This document shows, piece after piece, positions 33,258-43,156 of a stretch of DNA of 64,000 bases. The stretch is taken from positions 1,302,001 to 1,366,000 of the forward strand of contig CP087210.1 in the NCBI GenBank assembly GCA_020912385.1, read 5' to 3'. The stretch comes from Neofusicoccum parvum. Lineage: Eukaryota; Ascomycota; Dothideomycetes; Botryosphaeriales; Botryosphaeriaceae. The notes below the pieces were generated by a model. That model searched no databases. It was not told where the DNA came from and saw nothing but the letters and a program-made list of their open reading frames with translations. The number at the start of each line of letters is the position of its first letter. The first letter of the stretch is position 1. A program made the translations under genes and the position numbers.

Positions 33258-33816
33258 GGGAAAGAGGGGTTCTCTGTTTTGAATTGAAGTGAAATGTTTT
33301 TGATGGTTGTATAAAATCATGCACGCGCCTTTTACACGGTTTTCTTATCTGGGGATGATGAGGTGTCTATACATTCTTTTTTTATCTCCGTTTTGGTCGA
33401 CGCAAACCGAGGTTTGCATACAAAATAAGAGATATTTCTTATGGCGCGACTGACTGAGCATATCTCCGGTGTTTTGTAGCAGTGCATGAGATGGAGAGCA
33501 GATTATCAGTAATAACAGACATGAACATCTTGCCATACCGTTCCCTTGACTGCCTGATTTGTGCTTTGATTGCCTGTCTTTAGGCTACACGGTTGAACAG
33601 GAGCTTCTTTCCGCGGGGGTGCAATTCTTTAAATTACTTTCTCTATACCAGCGCGCCCACTTCCCAAACAGGACTTTTCTTTTCTGATCACATCAAAAAG
33701 GGTTCGTAAAAGGATGATCGACCCGGCTTCTGACCGTCGACGCCAACTCCCATGTTCTTGCTCGCCGCAATTCTTCTCTTTCTCCTCTCCCCCTATAGTT
33801 TTCTCGGTTTCCCTAT
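33258..33816. other. Intergenic between convergent genes
   Basis: 3' flanks of the chitinase (plus) and Aha1 (minus). AT-richer than the neighbouring genes; nothing recognised. Confidence 0.55.
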
Positions 33817-34935
33817 CTACAAGACCGTACCGAAGCCAAAAGTCATCTTGATGCTCTTGACGTAGTACTCGCCCCAATTGCGCTTGGTGACGTCCTCCTG
33901 GCCGATGGGCACGCCCTTCCACTCGACGCGCATGACGGTAACCTTGTCGACATCGTTCTGGTCAAAGCTGATGTTGAGGGTGGAGAAGTGGCCCTGCGGC
34001 CACTGGGCGAGGCGCCATTTCTGGACGATGGTCTTGGCCTCCTCCAGCTTGACGAACTGGCCCGACACATTGCCGCCGAACAGCTCGAACTTGCCGCCCT
34101 CCTTGGCGCCGTCCCACACCTTGGGCGGGGCGCGCGTGAACGCCGCGATGCGCTGCGGGTCCGTGAATGTCTGGTACAGCTCCGCGGCCGTTGTGCGGAA
34201 CTCCTCGTTGTCGGTGAGCGTGGTTGTGTTGACCGAGGGCCCGTTGCCCGACGTGGCGGTGGTGGTCGAGCTGGAGGTCGACTCCTTGGCCTTGTTGAGC
34301 GAGGAGCTCTCGTAGACCTTGGGGGTGGAGAATCCGCTTCCGGGGTTGGAGCCGGGTGCGTGCTGGATGTCCTTGCCGTGTTCGGTGACCAGGGCTTTGG
34401 TGAGATTTTGGAATCGTTCCCTCAGCTTGGGGGTGATTTGCGAGCGGACGAGATCCTTAACAGGCTGCTTGCTCGACGAGTCGCTGTAGATGTCTATGTC
34501 GAACTGCAGGAATCCCGGTGGTCAGCGAAGTCTCTGAAGGTTCCATCTGCGCCGCTCGGGGAACGTACAACATACTCGTCTTCCTCCGTGTCGTGTGCAA
34601 GCTCCGGGACGGTGATGGTGCCGCTTGCCGCCTCGCCCTCCTTGTTCTTGCCTGCAGAAGAGGTCAGGTACCCATGCCAGCCGTGTCGCGGGTCCGGGGC
34701 TCTAGTGCATACCTGAGTACTCCAGCTGCAGCTTCACGTCGTATATAGTTATGACCTTGCCCTTGCGCTGGCTGACCTCGACGTCGCCGTCCATGCTGAT
34801 AACGCGGTCGATCTGGGCAGTGACGCCGTCGGCCTCGGCGGAGATGGCCTTCAGATCCTTCTCCAAGTACTCCCGGGTCCAGGTGCCGACATCCTTGTTG
34901 ACCCAATGCCAGTTGTTGGGGTTGTGGAGGACCAT
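33817..34935 (-). CDS. AHA1: Activator of Hsp90 ATPase (Aha1)
   Basis: A 330-residue cytosolic co-chaperone that binds Hsp90 and stimulates its ATPase. The N-terminal Aha1_N domain begins NPNNWHWVNKDVGTWTREYL, carrying the conserved NNWHW start, and includes GDVEVSQRKGKVITIYDVKL. A Ser/Thr-rich linker follows (residues about 150-190). The C-terminal AHSA1 (START-like) domain includes LYQTFTDPQRIAAFTR, FELFGGNVSGQFVKLEEAKT, IVQKWRLAQWPQGHFSTL, and ends RNWGEYYVKSIKMTFGFG. Introns 34652-34712 and 34504-34568 join at EYSGKNKEG and EYVFDID; the frame closes at 331 codons. Length and domain order match the family. Expected to be constitutively or heat-stress expressed, though no heat-shock element was verified. 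Confidence 0.95.
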
Positions 34936-35941
34936 TGTGGGCGAGGAATGCGGGTGAGACTGCGAAGCAGTTGGTAGTAGGCAGCTCACGGGGAGGTCTG
35001 GTGAAGCAACAGCTGGTCAGCCGACGCTGTGTCTGCGCCCGGAACCTGGCAAACGGTGGTTTTTGGGATGGTATAGAGAAGCCACAGCGAGCCTCGCCTT
35101 GAGCAAGGCAATTTACAGGCAGAGGAGGGCAAGGCCTCGGCGGGCTGGAGGGACAGAGGCGCTGTTTGGCGGGGCGCAAACGAAGAGGCTAACTCACATA
35201 GTGGCAAAAGCTGGGCTGTCGCGGTTCAGCAGCGGGGACGCAGGTCGGTCGCGGGCGGGTGCTCTGGCGGGCAAGGGACCGGAGGGGTAGATATGCAGTC
35301 CGGCTGGTATTGGACGCTGGAACATTCGAATAGCTTCTTAGAACACCGCGCACCACTCCCGCGGTCCCCGGCCCGACTCACACCGATCAGCCCCTCCAGC
35401 CCTCCGTCTCCGCCCCGGCCGCCGCCTCAGCGCTGAAGAACGCCAGGACCCCTGCCTGCGAGATCTCTTGATTCCTCATTCTCGCCGTTAAGCTTCCTGC
35501 CCTTCTGCGGCAGCCCATCCAAGAGGCCCATCGCATGCTGCCGTCACCGCCGTTTCGCCCACGCGCCGCGGAGCGTTGCGCATGCTCCCGACGGAACCAT
35601 TGCCGATTGCCGCAGCTCCGTCACAGCAGGTGTTTGTGAAACGCGGCCAGGCTGACGCTTGATGGCGTCATAGGCAGCCCTCGAATTGGCTTTTCGGCGC
35701 GCGGCGAGCGCGTGCGAGCGTCCGCTCTGGTTCACCGCGGAAGCAGAAGGCGTGGACGCGAGCGCAGCTGCAGCACGAGTCAGGCGCCGCAGCGGGCGGT
35801 GGCCACGACTTCGGCAGATCGACGCCGATGACCAAGGCAGCTTGGAACTGCGACCCTGGCTCCCTTTACGCTCTGCTCGAAACACCAGCCTAACCCTCCC
35901 ACCCACCATCGCAATATGTGATTTTTTTTCTAGCCCGAAGC
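34936..35941. other. Divergent intergenic region, 1.0 kb
   Basis: Promoters of Aha1 (minus) and Dlt1 (plus). A splice-like TTTTTTTTCTAG at 35926-35937, just before the Dlt1 start, may end a 5' UTR intron. No gene seen. Confidence 0.5.
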
Positions 35942-37276
35942 ATGCGCATTCCCTTCTTCCGCATATGGTATTCCACTACCTATTCCATCCTCTTCCTGCT
36001 GCTCGTCGTCCTCCTCGCAGCCACTCCCGGCGACCTCGTCTACCAAGCAATACGCAATCGCGGATACCCGAATGCCTTCGCCGTTGGCGGTGTCTACGTC
36101 CTGACCCTCCTGATCACCATCTGCGTCTATGCCACCCGCCTCTACACGAACCGCATCACCCTGGTCGCCATTCCCAAGTCGTACATACCCATCGAGCAGG
36201 GCGAGGTTGGCAAGCATGTGCGCCGCACCATCGTGAAGGGCTTCGAGCGCAGCGCGCTGATCGCCTGGGACTCGCGGCCCCGGGATCTGAGGCCTGAGCT
36301 GCAAGAGGAGCGGGAAGGGAGCACCGCGCCATCGGCCGAGCGCAGCCAGAAAAAGAAGGGCGGGTCTCGCGATGTCACGGCCATCCCCGTGGACCCCGAG
36401 TCGCCTCCTTGGGGACACATCGCGCACCCTGGGTGGGCGTCGCCAGTCGTGGACGGCATCCCGAACCTCCAGTTCTGCAATGTCATTGCCGAGTTGCCGA
36501 ATTTGATCGAGGCCAAAGCCGTGTCGCTGGCACCCCCGGATCCCGCCTTCGCATTCCACATGTCGCTGGACGGCGTCACCGTCATGCCGGACGCGCGCAT
36601 TGTCGCTCTACTCCAGCGACCCTCGGCAATGGGCCTGCGCGATTATCTAGGACACCTGTCGACCTTTGGTCTCATAAACCCTCCGGAACTGGGCACCGCG
36701 TTCATTAAACGCTACGAGTATGCGCGCTTCTCAACTGTGCCCATAACCGAAGTTCAATTCCAAGAACTGATGGCCATGTTCGCCGAGATTCTCACCGGGA
36801 TGACAGAGCTCGCCCCTGAGCTCATCTCAGAATTGCAGCGCGAAGATTACAGCTCGAGTTCCGAAACAGCCAGCCTTGCCCCTTCGCAGATTTCCTCGTC
36901 TTCCAGGAGCTCCACCGGCTCGGCCATCCACTACAAGACTCCGCGCACCGCGCCTTATGCGGAGTCCGTATATACGCGCAGCACGACATCCACGGCGGAA
37001 ATGAGTGAAAGTATGGGGACGATGCGAACCGCGCCGTCGCGCTTCTACGATTACAGTTCTGAGCAGTTTACCGTGCCCCGCACGCCGTCGGCAGCGTCCA
37101 GACACTCATCGATGCGGAGTACCCCAATGCCGCCCCGTACCGCAGCATCTGCAATTCCGCCGTCCATATCGGACTCCTCGGCGTCATCGCTGAGATCGGC
37201 CAGGAGCGTGATCAGACTGACGCCAAACCCGGGACCCGGAGAATTGCCGTACTACTTTGATGTGCAAACTGGATGA
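35942..37276 (+). CDS. DLT1: Dlt1-family membrane protein (defect at low temperature)
   Basis: An intronless 444-residue protein with the Dlt1 layout. The start RIPFFRIWYSTTYSILFLLL enters TM1, followed by a short loop with TPGDLVYQAIRNRGYPNAF, TM2 (VGGVYVLTLLITICVYATRL), then YTNRITLVAIPKSYIPIEQG and the conserved VRRTIVKGFERSALIAWDSRPRDL block. A second conserved block YEYARFSTVPITEVQFQELM is followed by a long Ser/Thr-rich disordered tail (about 150 residues). Yeast mutants grow poorly in the cold; the molecular role is not established. The frame is open eight codons further upstream without an ATG; the ATG at the homologous position was chosen. Confidence 0.88.
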   Translation: MRIPFFRIWYSTTYSILFLLLVVLLAATPGDLVYQAIRNRGYPNAFAVGGVYVLTLLITICVYATRLYTNRITLVAIPKSYIPIEQGEVGKHVRRTIVKGFERSALIAWDSRPRDLRPELQEEREGSTAPSAERSQKKKGGSRDVTAIPVDPESPPWGHIAHPGWASPVVDGIPNLQFCNVIAELPNLIEAKAVSLAPPDPAFAFHMSLDGVTVMPDARIVALLQRPSAMGLRDYLGHLSTFGLINPPELGTAFIKRYEYARFSTVPITEVQFQELMAMFAEILTGMTELAPELISELQREDYSSSSETASLAPSQISSSSRSSTGSAIHYKTPRTAPYAESVYTRSTTSTAEMSESMGTMRTAPSRFYDYSSEQFTVPRTPSAASRHSSMRSTPMPPRTAASAIPPSISDSSASSLRSARSVIRLTPNPGPGELPYYFDVQTG

Positions 37277-37762
37277 AGGAAGCCTCGAGTTCTTCGAATT
37301 CTTTCTACATCCCAGTCTCGAAATATGTCTCCGACTTGCACTAGCCAATGTCCGGTCTGCGTCAGGTGCATCGGGGGAGTGAATGCTCATGCAATCGCAG
37401 AGAAGAGTGCAGGAGAGCCAGGAAGTTGCGTCGAGTGCGACTCAGCAACCTCATGCAAGAGTCAAAACTAGAAGATCGACTTTGGTATAGCATGCTTCAG
37501 CGAGCCGTATCAACGGTCTATGCATTGATTTATCACTAAGAGCCGGCGGCCTTTCATGCTGGAGCTTTGGATAATTCATCCTTTATTATACCCTACCCTT
37601 GCCAACTAGGCGAGGCAATGTCTAATATACCCAAAAATAAAGAGCATTCAGGGCTCTCGCAGCCAACTAGCTGCGCGCCACGCTCTAATCTATGCGGACT
37701 CTGATCTCGCGGAGCAATATTGTATAGTGCATACTTTCCAGTCATTCCACGGCTCTACCTCT
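37277..37762. other. Intergenic between convergent genes
   Basis: 3' flanks of Dlt1 and the Apd1-like gene. Contains a 48-codon Cys-rich frame at 37325-37471 (see findings) and AT-rich terminator-like sequence around 37570-37640. Confidence 0.5.
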
Positions 37763-39052
37763 TCACCAGCTGACGAGCTGTCTTCCTCTGTCAAATCCTC
37801 CACGCAGCTGCCTTTCAGGTTTCAAGAGTTTCCCCTGCAAGATGGTGTACTTGACAATGTTCTCGCAGTCCTCAGGCCGCACTCTAGCAAGCCACATGCA
37901 CTGGGCGGCCTCTCTGATCGGAGGCTTGCGCGGGCCCTTCGCCTCGCCATTCTCCTCGTTCCCCTCCGCCTCCTCGACCGCGGCGCTTCCGTTCTGCTCG
38001 CCGCCGTTCATCGCCTTCTCCTGCTCGACGACGGGCGGCAGCACGATGCCGGCGCTGCCGGCGCGGCGGTATATCAGCACGTTTGCGGCGAACTTGTGGC
38101 CGCCGACGTGGTTGATGAAGTAGATGCCGCAGCCGCCGGGCCGCTCGTCGTGCAGGTCGCGGTACAGGCCGAGCGGGCGCAGGTGGCGCTCGAACTCGCG
38201 GCGCAGCAGCGGCGCCGACTGGCCGCAGCGGGCGTCGCGCGTCTTGTGGCTGCACAGCAGGATCAGGTAGTCGTGCGGGCAGTCGCGGGGTGCCAGCGCG
38301 GAGGGCGAGGGCGCGGAGGCGTGGTGCGACTTGTGCGATTTGTGCGATTTGCCCGACTTTGCGGAGTGCGAGGTGGAAGGGCGCTGCTGCGGCGGGTCGG
38401 AGTGGAGGAGCGGCGTCACGTTGGTGGGCGACCGGTTGACGTAGGTCTCGATCAGGTCGGGCACGCTCGAGGGCGTGACGTTTTCGACCAGGGTGAAGGA
38501 GGGCAGCAGCAGGACGGAGGTGGAGGTTTCGGCGCCCGGGTTGGTGTGCTCGTTCGGGACGGGCATGTCGGAGGCGGAGAGCATCATCTTCTGCGCGACG
38601 GGGGGTGGTCAATGGCACTGCTTCCTCGAGCGCGGCGGCTTTGCGTGCTTACGCCATTGGAGGGCTTGACGCCGCCCTTATCCACGGCCTCCATGATGGA
38701 GCCCTTCTCGTCCGCCACGTCCCTGACCTGCCGTCAACACATCAATACGTACGGCGCGCCAAATGCAGTGGCGGCGCTGGCTTACCCAATCCGCCTTGCC
38801 CGTCGCGACAATCATATGCGTGCTCCAGCCCTTGATGTGCCCGTACATGTTCTCGTCCTCGTCCACGCTCCACTTGCGCGGGTACTTGATGGTGCACGTC
38901 TCGCAGTCGCGCAGGCACTCCTCGCCGTCGACGGCCGGGTTCGTCTTGGGGAACAGCTGGTCGACCGGCGCCTTGGAGAAGCCGTCCGGGTGCAGCTTCG
39001 CGTCCGAGCCGCCGCCAACCTTGCCCCACAGGCTCTTGAGCGCCGACGCCAT
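37763..39052 (-). CDS. Sucrase/ferredoxin-like protein (Apd1/Aim32 family)
   Basis: A 389-residue thioredoxin-like ferredoxin family protein; yeast Apd1 and Aim32 bind a [2Fe-2S] cluster through Cys and His ligands. The N-terminal half has the Cys-rich EECLRDCETCTIKYPRKW and GHIKGWSTHMIVATGKADW. The C-terminal half has YLILLCSHKTRDARCGQSAP and the IYFINHVGGHKFAANVLIY motif carrying the HxxGxH ligand pair, then an extension with MWLARVRPEDCENIVKYTIL. Introns 38728-38785 and 38591-38652; 390 codons close exactly. A His/Lys/Ser-rich insert (SHKSHKSHH) lies mid-protein. No obvious mitochondrial presequence, which favours Apd1-like over Aim32-like. Role in redox or drug (gallobactin, hydroxyurea) tolerance is by family only. 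Confidence 0.85.
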
Positions 39053-39743
39053 GGCTGGTGCGCGCGGTGTGCCGCGGGGTCGGAGGGAGTCGGAGGAGAG
39101 GGTGTCAGAGGGCGGGAGGCGAGCGGGGAGCAATGACGACGCGCGGCGGTGGATGCGCGAGGTGGTGAAGCAATGGGAGGGAGCGTAATTTTAATCTGAT
39201 GATCAGATAAGCCCCGCGGAATTTCGGCCGCGCTTGTGCTGGCGTTTCGCTGACGGGGGGCCACGAGTTTCGGCGGGTCGTGGGGACGCACGTTGCGGGG
39301 AGCGAAGAGGGACGACGGTTGACGCGCGCGCACCTGCGGGCTGGCAACACGTATTTATTCGGTCGGCCTTGAACGGTCCAAGCGGCGAGTCCGCTCTCGC
39401 CCGGATCCGCTTGTTGGGGTTCCTTACCTTCGGCGCAATCGAAGTCTCGAATGTCGAGTTGTTGCCTGCGCGAGCCGGTATGTGGGCGCGCTCGCTATTT
39501 TCGCGGTTATCGCCGAGGCCGAGGCGCCATGCCTGGGCCGATCGCTCGTCAGTTCCCCTATCACCGCGCGGCGAAATAAAACGCTTCCCCGGACGAAGCG
39601 TGTCGCTCCGCCACGGACGCCGATGCCGAACCCGAACGCTGGGCCCACCGGTCCGCGGACGTACGAGTAACGACGCCCTCACCACTTGCTTGCATTGCTG
39701 CTCCGTAAGCACGACGACTTGCTCTCCGCGTTAGCATTGCGCC
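39053..39743. other. Divergent intergenic region, 0.7 kb
   Basis: Shared promoter region of the Apd1-like gene (minus) and the OB-fold gene (plus). Nothing else recognised. Confidence 0.55.
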
Positions 39744-40868
39744 ATGCCCGCGTCTGCCGGCGCCATTCGCGCTGACCAGCCCGCTGCGGCTGCACGCCCC
39801 GCCAAACGCATCAAGCTGCTGGCCGGCGCTCCAGATCCCGCGAGGCTGTCGTGGGACGAGGACGCGCTGCTCATCAACGACTGGACCCCGGCCGCGCGCC
39901 GCTTCTTGGACAGGAAATTCGCGGAAGAGCCCGCGGCCGCGCCTGCCACGGCGGCCTCCCATTGGCGCAGCATTTCGACATCACCGCACGCCCTCCTGCA
40001 CACCGGCTTCACCCAGGAAAGCCCCGTGCGGGCAGACTTCCTCTACGCTCCCACCTTCGCCTCCACCGAGCACTCCTCCGCCCACAGCAGCCAGCCATCC
40101 GTCGCCTCCCCACTCCCAGCTGCCGAAGAGGACGAAGAAGAAGAAGACTCGCAAGACCAGTTCCTCGAGCACTCCATCGCCGTGCACGACTCAACCCACT
40201 CCTCGCAGCTCGCCCCTCCAGACGACACCACCGCCCTCACCCTCGCCTCCACCCCCTCCTCCTCCTCCTCCTCCTCCTCCTCCTCCTCCCGCCTCTCAAC
40301 CCCCGACCAGCTCCCCCCCGCCCGCCTCCCCCGCACCATCACCTCCCTGCGCGCCATCCCGCCAGCCGCGCACCTCGCGCGCATCGCCCCGCAGACCGTC
40401 GTCGTCAGCCTGGTTGCGGGCGTGATGCAGCTGCCGGCCGCGCGCGCGGTGCGCACGCGCCGCGGCGCCCGCCGCCACCTGGTCGAGCTGGTGGTCGGCG
40501 ACGAGACGGCGAGCGGGCTGCGGGTGTCGTTCTGGTTCGCGGACGGGGAGGAAGGGGTGTTGAGGGCGGCGTTGCGGGCGCTGCGGCTGAGGGACGTGGT
40601 GCTGGTGGAGAACGTGGCGCTGGATGCGTTCCGGGGGAGGGTGTTTGGGTATGCGTTGAGGCGGAGCTTGCAGAAGAATCAGACGCGCGTTGAGGTGCTG
40701 GCGAGGGGTGGGGTGGATAGGTTTGCTGGGTTGGCGGGGGTGGAGAAGGTGGAGGGCGTGAAGGATTGGGTGTTTGGGCTTGTGAATCCGGGGGTGAGGA
40801 GGATGGGGGAGGATGGGGGTGAGGGGAGGGAGGAGGACATTTTTCTGCCGCCAGATACCCAAGAGTAG
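39744..40868 (+). CDS. OB-fold (nucleic-acid-binding-like) protein, uncharacterised
   Basis: An intronless 374-residue protein. The N-terminal half is low-complexity and probably disordered: Ala/Arg-rich start, acidic run EEDEEEEDSQDQFLEHS, and an 11-serine tract. The C-terminal half looks like a single OB fold: VVVSLVAGVMQLPAARAVRT, then RRHLVELVVGDETASGLRVS followed by FWF, DVVLVENVALDAFRGRVFGY. This arrangement is seen in uncharacterised fungal proteins annotated as nucleic-acid-binding OB-fold. A short basic motif RPAKRIKLLAG near residue 18 could be a nuclear signal. Exact partners (telomere, RPA-like or other) cannot be told. GC content is very high, giving long false frames. Confidence 0.72.
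   Translation: MPASAGAIRADQPAAAARPAKRIKLLAGAPDPARLSWDEDALLINDWTPAARRFLDRKFAEEPAAAPATAASHWRSISTSPHALLHTGFTQESPVRADFLYAPTFASTEHSSAHSSQPSVASPLPAAEEDEEEEDSQDQFLEHSIAVHDSTHSSQLAPPDDTTALTLASTPSSSSSSSSSSSRLSTPDQLPPARLPRTITSLRAIPPAAHLARIAPQTVVVSLVAGVMQLPAARAVRTRRGARRHLVELVVGDETASGLRVSFWFADGEEGVLRAALRALRLRDVVLVENVALDAFRGRVFGYALRRSLQKNQTRVEVLARGGVDRFAGLAGVEKVEGVKDWVFGLVNPGVRRMGEDGGEGREEDIFLPPDTQE
40249..40290 (+). repeat. TCC microsatellite encoding a serine tract
   Basis: A run of TCC triplets within the OB-fold gene, encoding 11 consecutive serines in the disordered linker. Confidence 0.85.
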
Positions 40869-41015
40869 AGTGTGAGTTTTGGTTTTCTTTTCATTTCTTT
40901 TACGGAATCATGACTTTTGGTAAACCCGCCCTTTTTTCCCTCTCTTTTTGCGTTTCAACGCCCTTGTGGTGGACAGTGTCAGTCACGCCATCGAGTGTTG
41001 CACCTCTTTGGTGAT

Positions 41016-42649
41016 TCATGGCTCCCAAGGGCTGACGGCGCGCTTGCCGGTGAGGAGCTCAGCCTCTCCATCCTCCCTAACAGCATAGATGTCCTCGTGC
41101 CTCACACCAAACTTGTTGAGCATGTAAATGCCAGGCTCCGAGGTGAAAGTCATTCCAGGCCTCAGAAGAACGTCGTGGTTACCCTTGTTGAGATATGGAG
41201 ATTCGTGGGCTGCAAAAGTCATCAGCATCAAGCTAGAGGATTTCTCGACTCTTGACTCACCCTTAATACCGATCCCGTGGCCAACGCGATGAGTGAACAT
41301 CTCGCCATAGCCAGCGTCCGAGATGACCGTCCTTGCCGCAATATCGACGCTAGCAGCGCTGTTGTTGGGCTTGAACATCTTGGCAGACTCCGTCTGGGCC
41401 TCGAGCACGATATCCCAGACCTTCAGCTTCTCGGCGTAAAGTTCAGAGTTCGTCTTCAGGGAAGAGCAGGGTTTAGAGAAGGTTAGGATGGACATGGCCT
41501 TCTCCCACAACGACCACTCTTTCCAGGTGGGAATGAAGAAGCTGCGGCAGATGTCGGACGAGTATCCCAGGTAGTGCGCTCTGCATCATCTTGTCAGCGG
41601 GATTGTCTACGAGGATGGGGAGGCATTGGGAAAGTGTACCCAACATCAATTAGGACCACGGAGTCCTCCTTCAGCACCTTGCCTCCGGTAACGAAGCCTC
41701 CGTGAGGAAGGGCACCGTTCTCTTCAAACAGGACGATGTCGAAGAAGAGCGAGAAGCCAACCGACAGCATGGAGTTGTCCAGGATCTCCGTGACCTCGTC
41801 TTCGATCAATCCGGGGACCAGGCAAGGCCTCATCGCCCTCACCGCCTCAACGGTGCCCGTGTTCACAGCCCTGATCAGCTCGATCTCGGCTGGCGTCTTG
41901 ATCTGCCTCACAGCCTCAACCTCGCCGGCCAGGCCCACCGTCTTGAAGCCGTTCGCATCCAGCCCACGCACAATGTAATCACGCATCTCCTCGTCCACCA
42001 TGATGGTAACGTTCTCACGGCCCGCAAACAGCGGGCTCTCGCGCAGGGTCTTGTAGGGGTTCCAGTGCTCCTCCCACGTGACGATGTCGAGCTCGCCGGT
42101 CGCGGGGATGCCCAGCATGCGCACGCGGCCCTCCTCGAAGGCCGGGGAGAGGAATGACGTCTTGGCCACGACGCTGCCGGTAGAAGGGTCCTCGGCGGGC
42201 TGCACGACCATCAGCATGGGGCGCTCCTCGGGCTCCCACGGCTCCCAGTCCTGCTGGCTGATGTTGCCATAGTACTGGAAGGTGTAGCCCGGCTCGAGGG
42301 CAAAGGCGTCGACGCCCTCGGCGTGCAGGGCGCGCGCCAGGTTGTCGCGGCGCGCGATGAACTCGGCGGAGGCGATGGGCGGGGCGTCCAGGAAGGAGAG
42401 GTTGGCGTGCAGGTTGCGGATGGCGCATTTTTGGACGCGCGAGACGGTGTGCGCGTGGCTGTGGCGGGTCTGGAGCGGGCATTAGAGTTAGACGTCGATT
42501 GGTGCTGTTTCTTTGGAGTTACTGACGTAGAGGAGACGCGCATACAACGCGGCAATGGCCAAGGCCGTGAACAGCTTCAGGTAGGATCGCCGGGTGCGCG
42601 TCGTGCGCGGCGTGTGCGGCCGCTGGCCCTCCAGGATGCCGCCCTTCAT
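41016..42649 (-). CDS. Membrane-anchored M24 peptidase (Xaa-Pro dipeptidase/prolidase type)
   Basis: A 488-residue metallopeptidase of clan MG. Unusually it has an N-terminal anchor (SYLKLFTALAIAALYARLLY, residues about 22-41) after a basic Arg/Thr-rich start, suggesting a type II membrane protein. The pita-bread catalytic domain shows the metal ligands in order: Asp in SVVLIDVG, Asp in GYSSDICRSFF, His in HRVGHGIGIKG, Glu in FTSEPGIYM, Glu in GVRHEDIYAV. Introns: 42470-42526, 41581-41639, 41210-41260; 489 codons close. The creatinase/prolidase N-domain precedes it, with GYTFQYYGNISQQDWEPWEP. All ligands are present, so activity is likely: removal of N-terminal residues ahead of proline. Substrate and compartment are inference. 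Confidence 0.9.
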
Positions 42650-43156
42650 GGTTCGTCCAATGGCGCGCGGGCACGGGTTTCTGCAGAGATAAACGAAAGG
42701 GAATATCAGCGCCACAGGACGCAGCACGGCGGTTCCTGCAGCTGATGTACGTATATTGTAGGTGGTAGCGAGAGGTTGCGGTCGGCAACGGCTCTTCGCC
42801 GCCGAACCGCGCGCCGCACGAGGGCGGTGGGACCACGACCAGGGCTTATCGCCATGCGTCCCCCACTTCTCCCCTCGCAGCCTGCACTGATCGTCGCCCT
42901 TCCCCGGAGCTTTTGCTCGACGTCGGCCGCCTCTATCGCGCCTCGGCCAATCGCGGCAGAGCCGCCTGGTCCCTTGCCCGGCGACCCTGCCGGTTCATGG
43001 CGCTGTCCGCTGCCACAGAGATTGCCCGCGCTTTATTAAAACCATGCCTGTCATCGCCCGACTACGGCCCGTCGCTCTTCTGCCGTCTCTTTTCCCTCAG
43101 CGATCCTGGGCCTGAGCAGCAGTCCGGTCTGCTGATCCTCCACCCTTTCATCCAGG
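42650..43156. other. Divergent intergenic region, 0.5 kb
   Basis: Shared promoters of the M24 peptidase (minus) and the Git1-like permease (plus). No element recognised. Confidence 0.55.
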
